Below, in pieces: positions 17,005 through 26,962 of a stretch of DNA of 64,000 nt. Source of the DNA: Bifidobacterium sp. (GTDB lineage Bacteria; Actinomycetota; Actinomycetes; Actinomycetales; Bifidobacteriaceae); the NCBI RefSeq assembly GCF_022647885.1, contig NZ_JALCLM010000001.1, positions 2,154,610-2,218,609 of the forward strand, in the 5' to 3' direction. How positions within the stretch are numbered: position 1 is the stretch's first letter; each line of letters starts with the position of its first letter. A program made the position numbers and the translations under genes. The notes below the pieces were generated by a model that saw only the letters and a program-made list of their open reading frames with translations, did no database searches and was not told where the DNA came from.

Positions 17005-19008
17005 TCAGGACTCGATGAGTTCCGACAGCTCGAGCCACTCTTCCTCCAACGCATCGGATTCCTGCGACAATGATTGCAACTGCTCATTAAGAGAATTGAG
17101 ACCTTCAAAATCGGCCGGGTCATGCTGGGCCATCTGTTGCTCAAGCCCCTCTTTTGACTGTGTAAGCTTGGCTAATCTACGTTCTATGGCGTTCGCTTTT
17201 TTGCTGGCTTCGCGTTTGGCTACCCTTTGCGCTTTTGCATCCTGTTGATCTTCATCGTTGGCATTCAACACGACGCTACTACTGTCATCTTGCGATGACA
17301 CACTTCCGCTTTCTGGCTGCTCAACACCTACGAGTTGCAAATATTCATCCACTCCCCCAGGCAGATGCCGTACCTTACCCTGCAACAGAGCGTATTGCTG
17401 GTCAGTAACACGTTCGAGTAAATAGCGATCATGCGATACAACAATCAATGTGCCAGGCCACGTATCCAGCAAATCTTCCATCACCGCGAGCATATCGGTG
17501 TCTAAGTCGTTGCCTGGCTCATCCATGATTAATACATTCGGCTCATCAAGCAGAATCAGCAGCAATTGCATACGACGTTTCTGTCCACCTGAAAGATCTT
17601 GAATTCGAGTCATCAGCTGAGATGACTCGAATCCTAGTCGTTCCATCAGCTGACCAGGTGTAACCTCTTTGCCTTCCACCATATAGCTGCTTTTATATCT
17701 AGCAAGAATTTCTTGGATTCGATACGGACCAAGCTTTTCAAGTTCATCTAGACGCTGTGTAAGCACAGCAAACTTCACTGTTTTACCGATATGCACTCGA
17801 CCGACAGTTGGTTTCAATGTGCCGTCTATGATGCTGAGCAGTGTTGATTTCCCAGCGCCGTTGGCACCGACGATACCGAAACGATCCCCCGGGCCAATCA
17901 GCCAAGTCACATCATCAAGAACTTTTCGTCCGCTGATAGTTACTCGCTTAGCCGCTGATATTTCAGCTTCTTGATTGATGGAGCTCGCATCAGTCTCATC
18001 TATGTGTTGCTTGGAGTGCTCATCAACCAGTATGTCAACAGAACCGGTTAGCGGGGCCTGCGCATAAGGTGAGTCAACCACATTAGCAATCTGAGCAGTT
18101 TCATCATCACTATGCTGATAAATCTGTGTCACATCAAGCAGATCTACTACCTGTTTGCCCAAACGTGAAGTCGCCATTTGTCGAAGCTCTAAAGCGTTAC
18201 GCATTGGCGGCACATCTGCTATCAACTCATTAGCCGCTTTAACATGGAATTTTTGCTTAGTTGCGCGAGCTCTGGCACCACGTGTGAGCCATGCTAATTC
18301 TTTTCGAGCAAGATTTCTGCGTTTGTTCTCCATCACATCAGCTTGTCTGTCACGTTCCACGCGTTGCAGCATATAGGCGCTATAACCCCCCTCAAAAGGA
18401 TCTATAGTACCGTCGTGAACTTCCCACATACTCTGGCACACTTCGTCCAAGAACCAGCGATCGTGGGTAACTAGGAGTAGCGCACCGCTACCTTTTGACC
18501 AACGAGACTGCAGATGTTCTGCCAACCAGTGGATAGTAACGATATCCAAATGGTTGGTTGGCTCGTCCAATGCGAGAATATCCCAGTTATGGAGCAGGAG
18601 TCTTGCAAGATCGGCTCGTCTGCGTTGCCCACCTGAGAGTGAAGCAACTTTAGCATCGAGACTAATACCACCTAGCAATGCCTGCACAATATCGCGCGAG
18701 TCTGCATCGGCAGCCCACTCATAATCCTCTCGATTTTCTAGAGCTGCTTCGCGCACGGTCATTGCATCGTCCAGAGGATCACGTTGATCAAGCATGCCAA
18801 AACTGAGACCGTTGCGTCTAGTGACTCTGCCATCGTCAGGCTGCTGTGCTCCCGAAAGCAACTGCAGCAAAGTGGATTTACCTCCACCATTGCGACCGAC
18901 GATACCGATACGATCGCCTTCAAATACGCCTTGTGTCACATCGGTAAAAATTGTTGTTGTGGCGAAGGAGAGGTCCACATGTTCAAGTCCCAAATCATAT
19001 ATCGGCAT
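17005..19008 (-). CDS. ABC-F family ATPase (Uup/Ttcf-like)
   Basis: A soluble protein of 667 residues with two ABC domains and no membrane segments. The first has GRNGGGKSTLL (about 38-48), LSGGQRRRADLARLL and LALDEPTNHLD; the second has GANGAGKSTLL, LSGGQKRRMQLLLILL and LIMDEPGNDLD. The linker between them carries the basic helix (RNLARKELAWLTRGARARATKQKF) seen in ribosome-binding ABC-F proteins, plus a long acidic insert (about 310-355). The C-terminus is a coiled coil. ATG 19008 has GGAG four bases upstream. Probable role: translation factor or resistance protein. Confidence 0.92.
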   Translation of the reverse strand: MPIYDLGLEHVDLSFATTTIFTDVTQGVFEGDRIGIVGRNGGGKSTLLQLLSGAQQPDDGRVTRRNGLSFGMLDQRDPLDDAMTVREAALENREDYEWAADADSRDIVQALLGGISLDAKVASLSGGQRRRADLARLLLHNWDILALDEPTNHLDIVTIHWLAEHLQSRWSKGSGALLLVTHDRWFLDEVCQSMWEVHDGTIDPFEGGYSAYMLQRVERDRQADVMENKRRNLARKELAWLTRGARARATKQKFHVKAANELIADVPPMRNALELRQMATSRLGKQVVDLLDVTQIYQHSDDETAQIANVVDSPYAQAPLTGSVDILVDEHSKQHIDETDASSINQEAEISAAKRVTISGRKVLDDVTWLIGPGDRFGIVGANGAGKSTLLSIIDGTLKPTVGRVHIGKTVKFAVLTQRLDELEKLGPYRIQEILARYKSSYMVEGKEVTPGQLMERLGFESSQLMTRIQDLSGGQKRRMQLLLILLDEPNVLIMDEPGNDLDTDMLAVMEDLLDTWPGTLIVVSHDRYLLERVTDQQYALLQGKVRHLPGGVDEYLQLVGVEQPESGSVSSQDDSSSVVLNANDEDQQDAKAQRVAKREASKKANAIERRLAKLTQSKEGLEQQMAQHDPADFEGLNSLNEQLQSLSQESDALEEEWLELSELIES

Positions 19009-19162
19009 GATTCTCCAATGTAGCCGCATGCTTGCACAGATATTGTTGATTCATCTGACAATTTGCGAAGTCTGTCTAATCAAACGCTGCGCCTAGCGCT
19101 GCACTCGTATTTTCATAAACTGCTATTTCTATAACAGCTTACAGACATGCTATATATAAGCT

Positions 19163-19885
19163 TTAGCGCTGTAGATAGGCAGCATAGGTGGAACAGCGCG
19201 CTGCAAATCCTGAGAAGACCGAATCAGCCAAAGGCTGTAACTGAGTATTGAATTCAGCAAAATCGTCTCGAATCTGCGAAATCTGTGACTTCTTTAGACC
19301 TTTAGTCATTGCGGGCTCCGCGAGCCACTCTTCGAGCAATGGTCCACTCACTTCAAGGTGAAATTGCATAGCTAATGCCGAACCTATGCGAAATGCCTGA
19401 ACTTTGGTCTGATCTGAGCGCGCCAACGGCTCAGCACCTTCAGGCAAACCAACGACATCATGGTGCCAATGCAATACATGCAATTGTTTGCTCCACATAG
19501 AGAAATAATCGTGTTGCGCGAGTCGCTTAATTGGAGCAAAGCCAACCTCATCAACAGCTCCTGGTGTGAGTTTCGCACCCAGCGCTGTAGCGATAATCTG
19601 TTGCCCTAAACACACACCAATAACTGGTTTCCCTACACTTATTGCGGCGCGAGCGAGTTTAGCTTCTTTTTTTAAGCCTGGGTACTGTTCAAAATCTGTC
19701 GCCCCCATTGGGCCACCCATAATAACCAGACCAGCTATGTCCTGGAAATCAGGCAGGTCAGGCTTAACTTGATGAGTGATATTCATGGTCGTAGTCTGCA
19801 GACCAACGTCTTCTAAACATTCAAGAATCCTGCCGGGTTTTTCCCATTGCGCATGTTGAAGAATAAGCACCTGAGGTTTTGGCAT
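19163..19885 (-). CDS. Class I glutamine amidotransferase-like protein
   Basis: A 240-residue stand-alone GATase1 domain. VIMGGPMGATD (about 54-64), GKPVIGVCLGQQIIA (nucleophile Cys near 93) and AMQFHLEV (catalytic His near 177, followed by Glu) give the Cys-His-Glu triad. WHHDVVGLPEGAEPLARSD fits the family of GMP-synthase-like stand-alone proteins. The partner synthase is not adjacent, so the acceptor of the ammonia, or a hydrolase role on gamma-glutamyl compounds, is unknown. It is divergent from cysS. Confidence 0.88.
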   Translation of the reverse strand: MPKPQVLILQHAQWEKPGRILECLEDVGLQTTTMNITHQVKPDLPDFQDIAGLVIMGGPMGATDFEQYPGLKKEAKLARAAISVGKPVIGVCLGQQIIATALGAKLTPGAVDEVGFAPIKRLAQHDYFSMWSKQLHVLHWHHDVVGLPEGAEPLARSDQTKVQAFRIGSALAMQFHLEVSGPLLEEWLAEPAMTKGLKKSQISQIRDDFAEFNTQLQPLADSVFSGFAARCSTYAAYLQR

Positions 19886-19933
19886 ACCTCTATTGTGTCA
19901 TCACTTATGTAAATCGCGAATCAGGAAGGCAGT

Positions 19934-21586
19934 ATGTCATCCCCTTCCCCCTTGCTCTTGTCGTTCATCGTGCATATTCTCAATTACATGACCACACGCC
20001 AGAAATCGCTTGTTTCCAGCACCTCAGCAGCATCAAATCTGCGCCTATACGACACAGCGAGTCACCAGGTTGAGCCTTTCACTCCGATTACTCCAGGCGA
20101 AGTTGGCATTTATGTGTGCGGTGCTACCGTTCAGAGTTCTCCTCATGTGGGGCATATCCGAGCCGCCGTAGCATTCGATGTGGTTCGACGCTGGTTCATG
20201 AAGCTTGGATACAAGGTTACATTTGTACGCAACGTCACAGATATTGACGACAAGATTATCGCTAAAGCCGCTGCTGCAGGCCAACAGTGGTGGGAACGTG
20301 CATACATTTACGAACGCGAGTTCACTCACGCTTATGACACTCTTGGGGTATTACCCCCTACATATGAACCTCGCGCCACAGGTCATGTGCTCGACATGGT
20401 CGATCTGATTCAACGAATTATTGATAAGGGGCACGCATATGTAGTTCCTGACGAACAAGGCAATCCTTCTGGCAATGTGTACTTCGATGTCGATTCCTGG
20501 CCAGAGTATGGGGCCTTGACACATCAAGAGACTGGAACGCAGGCAGCAGACGATAGCGCAGCAGTGGCAGATCGTATGGGACCAAGTATTGATGCAATTG
20601 GTGACGACAAATACAATCCTGTCGATGCTGCTGATAGCTCTGATCGCAAACATAGTCCGCGTGATTTCGCTTTGTGGAAAGCCCCCAAGGAGAGTGACCC
20701 TCAGACGGCGCGTTGGCAGACACCCTTCGGTGTGGGCAGACCTGGTTGGCACATCGAGTGCTCTGCTATGAGTCACCGTTATCTTGGCGATAGCTTCGAC
20801 ATCCATGGTGGTGGTTTGGATTTGCGCTTCCCTCACCACGAAAATGAGATGGCTCAGTCTCATGCAGCTGGATGGGGCTTTGCCAAACATTGGATGCACT
20901 CTGCTTGGGTAACACAAAAGGGTGAAAAAATGAGCAAGTCTCTTGGTAATGGGCTTGCCGTCACAGCAGTATTAGATGCTCATCCAGCTTGGGTAGTTCG
21001 GTACGCACTCGCCTGCGTACAGTATCGATCAATGTTGGAGTGGAGCGATCAAACGCTCAACGAAGCGTCAAGTGCCTTTGAGAGGATTTCAAACTTTGTT
21101 GAGAGAGCTGGTGCTGCGCTTGGAGAGCAACCCAATCGTATGGCAATCGAGGATGTGAACGCTGATAGCTTGCCCGCAGACTTCGTGACAGCTATGAATG
21201 AAGACATTAATGTGTCGGGCGCGCTAGCAACAATTTTTGCAACTATTCGTAGCGGGAACACCCTGCTGTCACAACTCGATGACAAGCTGGACCAGCAATC
21301 TCAACTCGATACTCTTCGCCTCACCCTGATACAGGTGCGCGCGATGCTTGACGTGTTCGGACTTGACCCACTCTCTGAACAATGGGCCTCACATACATCC
21401 ATAGATGAGCAGGATTCACACGAGAGCGTGCTAGACACATTGATTCAAGAGCAGCTCGAAGCCCGCACACAGGCACGCATCAACCACGATTTCGCTAAGG
21501 CTGACGCTATCAGAGATGCACTGAGTGCTGCCGGCGTGCTTATTGAGGACACCCCGAATGGCTCGTCTTGGAGTCTCAAACACTGA
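19934..21586 (+). CDS. cysS: Cysteinyl-tRNA synthetase
   Basis: CysS charges tRNA-Cys. In this 550-residue class I enzyme, YVCGATVQSSPHVGHIR holds a zinc Cys and the HIGH-type signature (near 60-72), GWHIECSAMS and LRFPHHENEMAQS supply more zinc ligands, and GEKMSKSLGN is the KMSKS loop (near 330). The ATG at 19934 follows AGGAAGG, so I keep it; ATG 19988 (MTTRQKS) gives a more usual N-terminus but has no ribosome site. Confidence 0.95.
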   Translation: MSSPSPLLLSFIVHILNYMTTRQKSLVSSTSAASNLRLYDTASHQVEPFTPITPGEVGIYVCGATVQSSPHVGHIRAAVAFDVVRRWFMKLGYKVTFVRNVTDIDDKIIAKAAAAGQQWWERAYIYEREFTHAYDTLGVLPPTYEPRATGHVLDMVDLIQRIIDKGHAYVVPDEQGNPSGNVYFDVDSWPEYGALTHQETGTQAADDSAAVADRMGPSIDAIGDDKYNPVDAADSSDRKHSPRDFALWKAPKESDPQTARWQTPFGVGRPGWHIECSAMSHRYLGDSFDIHGGGLDLRFPHHENEMAQSHAAGWGFAKHWMHSAWVTQKGEKMSKSLGNGLAVTAVLDAHPAWVVRYALACVQYRSMLEWSDQTLNEASSAFERISNFVERAGAALGEQPNRMAIEDVNADSLPADFVTAMNEDINVSGALATIFATIRSGNTLLSQLDDKLDQQSQLDTLRLTLIQVRAMLDVFGLDPLSEQWASHTSIDEQDSHESVLDTLIQEQLEARTQARINHDFAKADAIRDALSAAGVLIEDTPNGSSWSLKH

Positions 21587-21616
21587 ATCTCATACAATAT
21601 TTGCGCCGAGATGCTT

Positions 21617-21727
21617 TTTGTGTAGGGATTTTATCTTGAATCGCAACTATGGAATCGGCACCATTGTTGCAATGGTGCCGATTCCATCATCAGATATGAC
21701 GCTGATAATTTCAAATCCCTACACAAA
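21617..21727. repeat. Intergenic TIR element, copy 2
   Basis: TTTGTGTAGGGATT (21617-21630) and AATCCCTACACAAA (21714-21727) bound the element. Inside is a perfect 16-bp hairpin, GGAATCGGCACCATTG (21651-21666) with its complement at 21670-21685 and a 3-base loop. It separates the convergent cysS and pyruvate oxidase genes and very likely ends both messages. Confidence 0.88.
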
Positions 21728-21750
21728 CGACAATCTATGCCGTTTCGACC

Positions 21751-23598
21751 TTAGAAACCACCCTGTTCAATGCGCGAAACGCTTGAATCAAGCCCTTCTT
21801 TAGCTAGGTAATAACTCAACGGTTGTAAGTCCTCAGCTTCATAGCGCCTACGGAATTCTGCAATCTGTTCTGGAGTGCTAATACGAGGGTCAAGTTCCAA
21901 CATTTCAGCTGGTAGTGGACGGTCGCCACTAATTTTTGCGTCGATAAGGACAGTCTTGCCTTCGCTAATATCTTTCATAGCGTTCTCAAAAACATCATGT
22001 ACTTCTGAGATTGCAGTAATCGTATAGCCCACGGCTCCCATTGACTCAGCCAATTTGGCATAGTCAATATCCATAAACTGCACACCCAAGAAACCAAGAT
22101 TGGTGTCTTCCTGTTCATCCTTGATGAAGCCATACTGCTTGTTTGCAAACACCACGTTGATAATGGGGAGATGATATTGCACTTCGGTCGCTAAATCTTG
22201 CATCACCATGTTGAAGCCGCCGTCTCCAGCGAGGTTCCACACCTGACGATCAGGAAAATCAACCTTGGCCGTTAACGCGCCTGGAATACCAATACCCATA
22301 GTGGCAAACAGTGATGATGTACGCCACATCTGCTTAGGATTCATATGAAGGTGTCGGATCGAAGTTTGAGTAACGTCACCAACATCAACTGAAAAAATAG
22401 CATCCTCTTGCGCATGCTCATTGATGGCATCATAAATCTGATAGAGCTGAAGATCCCCTTCGCGCTTCTTCTCTAACTTATGTACATAAGCATTCCAGTT
22501 AGCAACATTAGCTAAATTAGCTCTCCACCATCCGGATTCAGCTTTCTCATCAACATCCTCGTAAATAGCGCGCAACGCATCACCAGCGTCGCCAAGAATT
22601 GCCACATCTGCATTGTGTCTTTTGCCAAGTTTGGCGGGGTCAATATCGATCTGAATGAATTTGCGCACATTCTTAAACAGATTGGAAACTTCTGCAAACG
22701 GGTAATTACTTCCCACAAAAAGCACCGTATCTGCCTCGGGGAATACCTCGACGGAGGGCTTAGTTGACACGCGATTCGGGCTACCGAGAAGAGCTTCAAA
22801 GTCTGATGGAAAATTATCAAAGCTAATACCTGTATTTGCCAAAGGTGCCTTGATTTTCCGGCACAAATCCATCACTATTTGGGATTCGCCACGAGTTCCG
22901 ACGCCAGCGAAAATCAACGGGCGCTCGGATGCATTAAGCAATTCGACAGCTGCCGCTATATCTACAGTATTCAGTATTGGTTTAGGGTACCTTCGGAATG
23001 AGTGTGCCGCTGAATACCATTCGTCAGCAGGGATATCCTCCCAACCAAGATTTACAGGTATTTGCACCACTGCAACCCCATTTTTGGAATACGCTTGACG
23101 AATAGCTTCGTCAATCACATGAGGCATTTGAGCTGCTGTGGAAACCTGTCGATTGTATATAGCTACATCGGCGTAAATCGGGTTCTGATTCATTTCTTGG
23201 AAAGTATCCATATTCAGTCCAGCCGTACCGAACTGACCAATCAATGCCAGTACAGGTACATGCTCTTCTCGCGCATCATACAAACCATTTAGGGTATGTG
23301 TACCTCCTGGTCCCGCAGAACCGAAGCACACACCAATATGGCCTGTATATTTAGCGTGCATTGATGCCGCCATAGCACCGACTTCCTCATGCCTGACTTG
23401 AATATAATCAATGTTCTCGCGTTCAACATACAGAGCATCCATTATGGAGTTGATTGATCCGCCTGGAATGCCATACAGATGTTTCACGCCCCAGGATTCC
23501 AGAACCTTAACAGTTGCAACACCTGCCTTAATGGTTCCTTCCTTGTGCTGGTTCGCCGTTGTGCTATCGAATCCAAACTGAATGACGTTCTTGGCCAT
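21751..23598 (-). CDS. spxB: Pyruvate oxidase (acetyl-phosphate and H2O2 forming)
   Basis: A 615-residue TPP- and FAD-dependent enzyme that turns pyruvate, phosphate and O2 into acetyl phosphate, CO2 and H2O2. VKHLYGIPGGSINSIMDAL and VRHEEVGAMAASMHAKYTG (catalytic Glu near 70) are in the Pyr domain; LAGDGGFNMVMQDLATE with VFANKQYGFIKDEQED is the TPP pocket of lactic-acid-bacterial pyruvate oxidase rather than of IlvB, its paralogue at 14.4-16.3 kb. AAAGGAG precedes ATG 23598. Oxalyl or acetolactate activity is less likely. It is monocistronic between convergent cysS and divergent ffh. Confidence 0.88.
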   Translation of the reverse strand: MAKNVIQFGFDSTTANQHKEGTIKAGVATVKVLESWGVKHLYGIPGGSINSIMDALYVERENIDYIQVRHEEVGAMAASMHAKYTGHIGVCFGSAGPGGTHTLNGLYDAREEHVPVLALIGQFGTAGLNMDTFQEMNQNPIYADVAIYNRQVSTAAQMPHVIDEAIRQAYSKNGVAVVQIPVNLGWEDIPADEWYSAAHSFRRYPKPILNTVDIAAAVELLNASERPLIFAGVGTRGESQIVMDLCRKIKAPLANTGISFDNFPSDFEALLGSPNRVSTKPSVEVFPEADTVLFVGSNYPFAEVSNLFKNVRKFIQIDIDPAKLGKRHNADVAILGDAGDALRAIYEDVDEKAESGWWRANLANVANWNAYVHKLEKKREGDLQLYQIYDAINEHAQEDAIFSVDVGDVTQTSIRHLHMNPKQMWRTSSLFATMGIGIPGALTAKVDFPDRQVWNLAGDGGFNMVMQDLATEVQYHLPIINVVFANKQYGFIKDEQEDTNLGFLGVQFMDIDYAKLAESMGAVGYTITAISEVHDVFENAMKDISEGKTVLIDAKISGDRPLPAEMLELDPRISTPEQIAEFRRRYEAEDLQPLSYYLAKEGLDSSVSRIEQGGF

Positions 23599-23898
23599 GA
23601 TCGCTCCTTTGCGTCGATTGTGTCTGCCCTTTGTGCAGATTTTTTTCTGGTGTACAGTTCAGCTGCGAAAGCACTCCCCCAAGGCTTCATTGTCGGTTAT
23701 ACAGCACTGTTTACCGCCAATTCTTGAGTGCCTCACTGCACCGCTACAAACACATTAACATCGCAATCTCAGCAACAGTCCGTAGCACTGTATGAGCTTC
23801 ATCACACATCACTTAGTGTCAGCACTCCACATGCTCTCGCGAGACTTTCACGCTTAGCACCAGCAAATCTCCGACCAGACCGTTAGACTTATATCACT
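23599..23898. promoter_or_regulatory. Divergent spxB/ffh promoter region with dyad
   Basis: This 300-bp gap holds TCTGC-N7-GCAGA (23623-23639) followed by seven T on the plus strand, about 25 bases upstream of spxB; on the spxB side it may be an operator or leader hairpin. The rest has no clear gene. ffh appears to have almost no leader. Confidence 0.35.
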
Positions 23899-25524
23899 AT
23901 GGCTGCTTTCACTTCTTTGACCGATAGACTATCCGGAGCTTTCAAACATCTGCGCTCCAAGGGCAAACTCACACCCGCAGATATTGATGCCACTATTCGA
24001 GAGATTCGTCGCGCACTGCTAGATGCTGATGTCGCTCTCGATGTGGTCCGCTCTTTCACTGCTCAGGTGCGTGAACGAGCATTGGGTGAGGAAGTCTCCA
24101 AAGCTCTCAATCCTGCACAACAGATTGTGAGCATTGTCAACGAAGAATTGACAAAGGTTCTCGGTTCAGGGGTAGATCGCCCACTGAACTTTGCTAAGAA
24201 ACCACCCACAATCATTATGCTTGCAGGTCTGCAAGGTGCTGGTAAAACCACCTTGGCCGGCAAATTGGGGTATTGGCTGAAAGATACGGGTCACACGCCC
24301 CTGCTGGTTGCTGCAGATTTGCAGCGCCCTAATGCTGTCACACAGCTTCAGGTAGTCGGTGAGCGTGCAGGTGTCCCTGTATATGCACCAGAACCAGGGG
24401 TGCAATCCGGCGCATCTGATGTGGTTTCTCCTGGCCAGTCCACTGGCGACCCTGTGAAGGTCGCTCGTGAGTCGGTGCGCTTGGCTCAAGACAAACTGTA
24501 CGACACCGTCATAATCGACACCGCAGGTCGTCTCGGCGTTGACCAAGAGCTCATGACTCAAGCTCGCAATATTCGCGACGCTGTGCAGCCCAATGAGATT
24601 CTCTTCGTCATCGACGCCATGATTGGTCAAGATGCTGTGCAGACAGCCAAAGCCTTTGATGAGGGCGTCGATTTCACTGGCGTGGTGCTTTCCAAACTTG
24701 ATGGTGATGCACGCGGCGGTGCAGCACTGTCAGTAGCCAGTGTCACGGGTAAGCCAATTCTGTTCGCTTCAACGGGTGAGGGTCTCAAAGACTTTGAAGT
24801 CTTCCACCCTGACCGTATGGCTTCGCGCATCCTCGATATGGGCGATATTCTTACGCTAATCGAGCAAGCACAAAAACAGTTCGATGAGGAAGAAGCACGT
24901 CAAGCTGCAGAGAAACTGTCTGAAGGTAATTTCGGTCTTGACGACTTCATGGCGCAGCTCCAACAAGTTCGTAAACTTGGATCAATGAAGAGTCTTCTCG
25001 GCATGATCCCGGGTATGGCTCAACACCGCAAAGAACTCGAACAATTTGACGAGAAGGAAATTGATCGAACCGAAGCTATCATCAATTCGATGACTCCTCA
25101 GGAACGACACGAGCCAAAAATCATTAACGGTTCGCGCCGTGCTCGTATCGCTTATGGTGCAGGCACTACTGTTTCAGCGGTAAATGGGTTGTTACAACGT
25201 TTCGAACAAGCTTCCAAAATGATGCGGCGTATGAGCAACGGCTCTCGTAGTATGCCGGGGATGCCAGGCATGCCAGGCATGCCAGGCATGGGCGGTGCTG
25301 TGGGCGGAGGCAAGAAAAGCGGCAAGAAGTCTAAGAAACGCAATTCCAAATCAGGCAACCCTATGAAACGTGAGGCCGAAGAAAGAGCGTTGCGCGAACG
25401 CCTTAGTACGAACAGCACAAAATCTTCAGGTTCAGCATTTAGCAAGAAAGCTCAGGGTCCCGATGGCATGCCGGAGTTGCCCCCTAATCTAGGTGGCGGC
25501 CTTGGTGGTCTGCTAGGCAACTAA
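23899..25524 (+). CDS. ffh: Signal recognition particle protein Ffh (SRP54)
   Basis: Ffh binds signal sequences on nascent chains and delivers them to FtsY at the membrane. The 541-residue protein has the N helical bundle (1-90), the GTPase domain with GLQGAGKTTLAGKL (near 112), DTAGRLGVD and SKLDGDARGG, and the M domain from about 320. The C-terminus has a 9-bp repeat coding four MPG units (25252-25287) followed by a lysine-rich tail. No ribosome site is visible before ATG 23899, and TAGACT lies ten bases upstream, so the message may be leaderless. Confidence 0.96.
   Translation: MAAFTSLTDRLSGAFKHLRSKGKLTPADIDATIREIRRALLDADVALDVVRSFTAQVRERALGEEVSKALNPAQQIVSIVNEELTKVLGSGVDRPLNFAKKPPTIIMLAGLQGAGKTTLAGKLGYWLKDTGHTPLLVAADLQRPNAVTQLQVVGERAGVPVYAPEPGVQSGASDVVSPGQSTGDPVKVARESVRLAQDKLYDTVIIDTAGRLGVDQELMTQARNIRDAVQPNEILFVIDAMIGQDAVQTAKAFDEGVDFTGVVLSKLDGDARGGAALSVASVTGKPILFASTGEGLKDFEVFHPDRMASRILDMGDILTLIEQAQKQFDEEEARQAAEKLSEGNFGLDDFMAQLQQVRKLGSMKSLLGMIPGMAQHRKELEQFDEKEIDRTEAIINSMTPQERHEPKIINGSRRARIAYGAGTTVSAVNGLLQRFEQASKMMRRMSNGSRSMPGMPGMPGMPGMGGAVGGGKKSGKKSKKRNSKSGNPMKREAEERALRERLSTNSTKSSGSAFSKKAQGPDGMPELPPNLGGGLGGLLGN
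25252..25287 (+). repeat. Four 9-bp tandem units in ffh
   Basis: ATGCCGGGG followed by three exact ATGCCAGGC units codes (MPG)4. It is a possible slippage site that keeps frame. Confidence 0.9.
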
Positions 25525-25532
25525 GAAGACTT

Positions 25533-26609
25533 ATGTTCCTTTGGCTCTGCTGTGCAGTGATTGCCTTGTGGATGGGGTTGCGACACATTCCAACTCGCTG
25601 GGATATGTACCGTCCACTGCCTGAACTCATTGCTTTGATTCCCCTGCTATGGATACCAACTCTGGTGATCTTGGCAATCGCGATTGCTTATTCATCGTGG
25701 TCTCAGGGCGTTATAGCCGTCCTGCTGCTCTGTATACAGCTGCTCTGGCATAGCATTATGTATGTTGATTTGCCGAAACCTCTTCTCAGGATCTGCGGTG
25801 TGTCACAGCGACGGAATTATCACAAACAGCGACCAGAACTTGTTCCCTCCACAAACAACGCTCAAGAGACAACGACAGAGCTGTCAACATCGGTACTACA
25901 TGTGATGAGCCTTAATTGCCGATTTGGTCGCGCTGATGCACAATCTATTCGCAAGGTGGTGACTAGCAATCATGTTGATGTGTTGGCACTACAAGAAGTT
26001 ACCCCTGAGCTGCTTGATGCTCTAGAATCAGCAGGCGTACATGCTGAGTTGCCATTTACTGTTACTGGTACATCTCGTGACGATGACAACGGCGGCAGTA
26101 ATGCCCTCTTGCTACGTTATGAGCCCTCAGAAAGCTCAGAATCTTCTATCAATTTACCCGCGGCTGCAGTTCCTGCGGCAACGTTGAGCATTAATAATAG
26201 AAAGATTCGTTTTGCATCGGTACACCCTAAATCGCCAGGACGCGGTGGCCGATTTTGGCATCAGGGTATTTCTCAATTAGGCGAATTAGGCAATTACGAC
26301 GAGACTTCTTACACCACAGACTCACCTAACATCTCTCTTAACGACACCGTTGTTCTTGGCGATCTCAATTCAAGTATGTATCATCCCGTATTCAGACAGA
26401 TGCTGCAGAACTCGCGCTTTCTCGACTCCTCGTATGAGCTTTGCGACGGATATCATCGCACATTCCCCTCGTCATGGAAGGGTGTGCCCGCACTTATCGA
26501 GCTAGATCACGTGCTGTTCACACCAGGTGTATACCCCATAAAACTTGTTCCTTTAGCGATTCCAGGCAGTGACCATCGTGCTGTTCTCGCCACCCTTGGT
26601 ATCGTGTAA
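25533..26609 (+). CDS. Endonuclease/exonuclease/phosphatase family membrane protein
   Basis: A 358-residue protein eight bp after ffh. The N-terminal 75 residues contain two or three hydrophobic segments; the rest is an EEP-fold domain. MSLNCRFGRADAQSIRKVV and VDVLALQEVTPELLDAL (Asn and Glu metal ligands), VVLGDLNSSMYHPVF (Asp/Asn) and GSDHRAVLATL (final Asp-His) are the family catalytic motifs. The active domain is likely outside the membrane. Actinobacterial members are poorly characterised; phosphodiesterase on nucleic acid or lipid is possible. Confidence 0.85.
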   Translation: MFLWLCCAVIALWMGLRHIPTRWDMYRPLPELIALIPLLWIPTLVILAIAIAYSSWSQGVIAVLLLCIQLLWHSIMYVDLPKPLLRICGVSQRRNYHKQRPELVPSTNNAQETTTELSTSVLHVMSLNCRFGRADAQSIRKVVTSNHVDVLALQEVTPELLDALESAGVHAELPFTVTGTSRDDDNGGSNALLLRYEPSESSESSINLPAAAVPAATLSINNRKIRFASVHPKSPGRGGRFWHQGISQLGELGNYDETSYTTDSPNISLNDTVVLGDLNSSMYHPVFRQMLQNSRFLDSSYELCDGYHRTFPSSWKGVPALIELDHVLFTPGVYPIKLVPLAIPGSDHRAVLATLGIV

Positions 26610-26962
26610 ACGCAACAAGCACAGCTACTAAGCAGATTCCCTCGCTCTCGCTGGTGCAGCCGTCTTCTTAACTCACTACGCATTAACTTCGTGCCCCATG
26701 TAACGAGGTATTTCTGTATAAACCAGACACCAATATGGCGGATATGGCGACCGGCCACAGGTACCTCGCAGACCCTACAACACGGAGAATAGGTAATCAC
26801 CACACCGGAGTAGCGGAAAATACAGCGGTATGCCTATAATTACCCATTGTTATTCATGCGGACGGCGCCCTCTAACCCCGTACGTATGAGGACACGCTGA
26901 ACGGATGTATGTGCCCCACACATGTATCACGCGAAGCACCCAAGTTAACAAGGAGAGCCATT
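26610..26962 (+). promoter_or_regulatory. rpsP operon promoter region
   Basis: This 353-bp gap has no credible gene. TATAAT at 26835-26840 with TG two bases before it is a good -10 for the rpsP message; no matching -35 is evident. Confidence 0.45.

Noticed and set aside
19988..20050. ATG 19988 as the start of cysS
   Set aside because: It gives a more usual N-terminus but has no ribosome site, whereas ATG 19934 follows AGGAAGG; the point is not fully settled.
23623..23647. Plus-strand terminator (TCTGC/GCAGA with T7)
   Set aside because: No plus-strand gene ends before it, so I list it as a dyad of the spxB control region instead.
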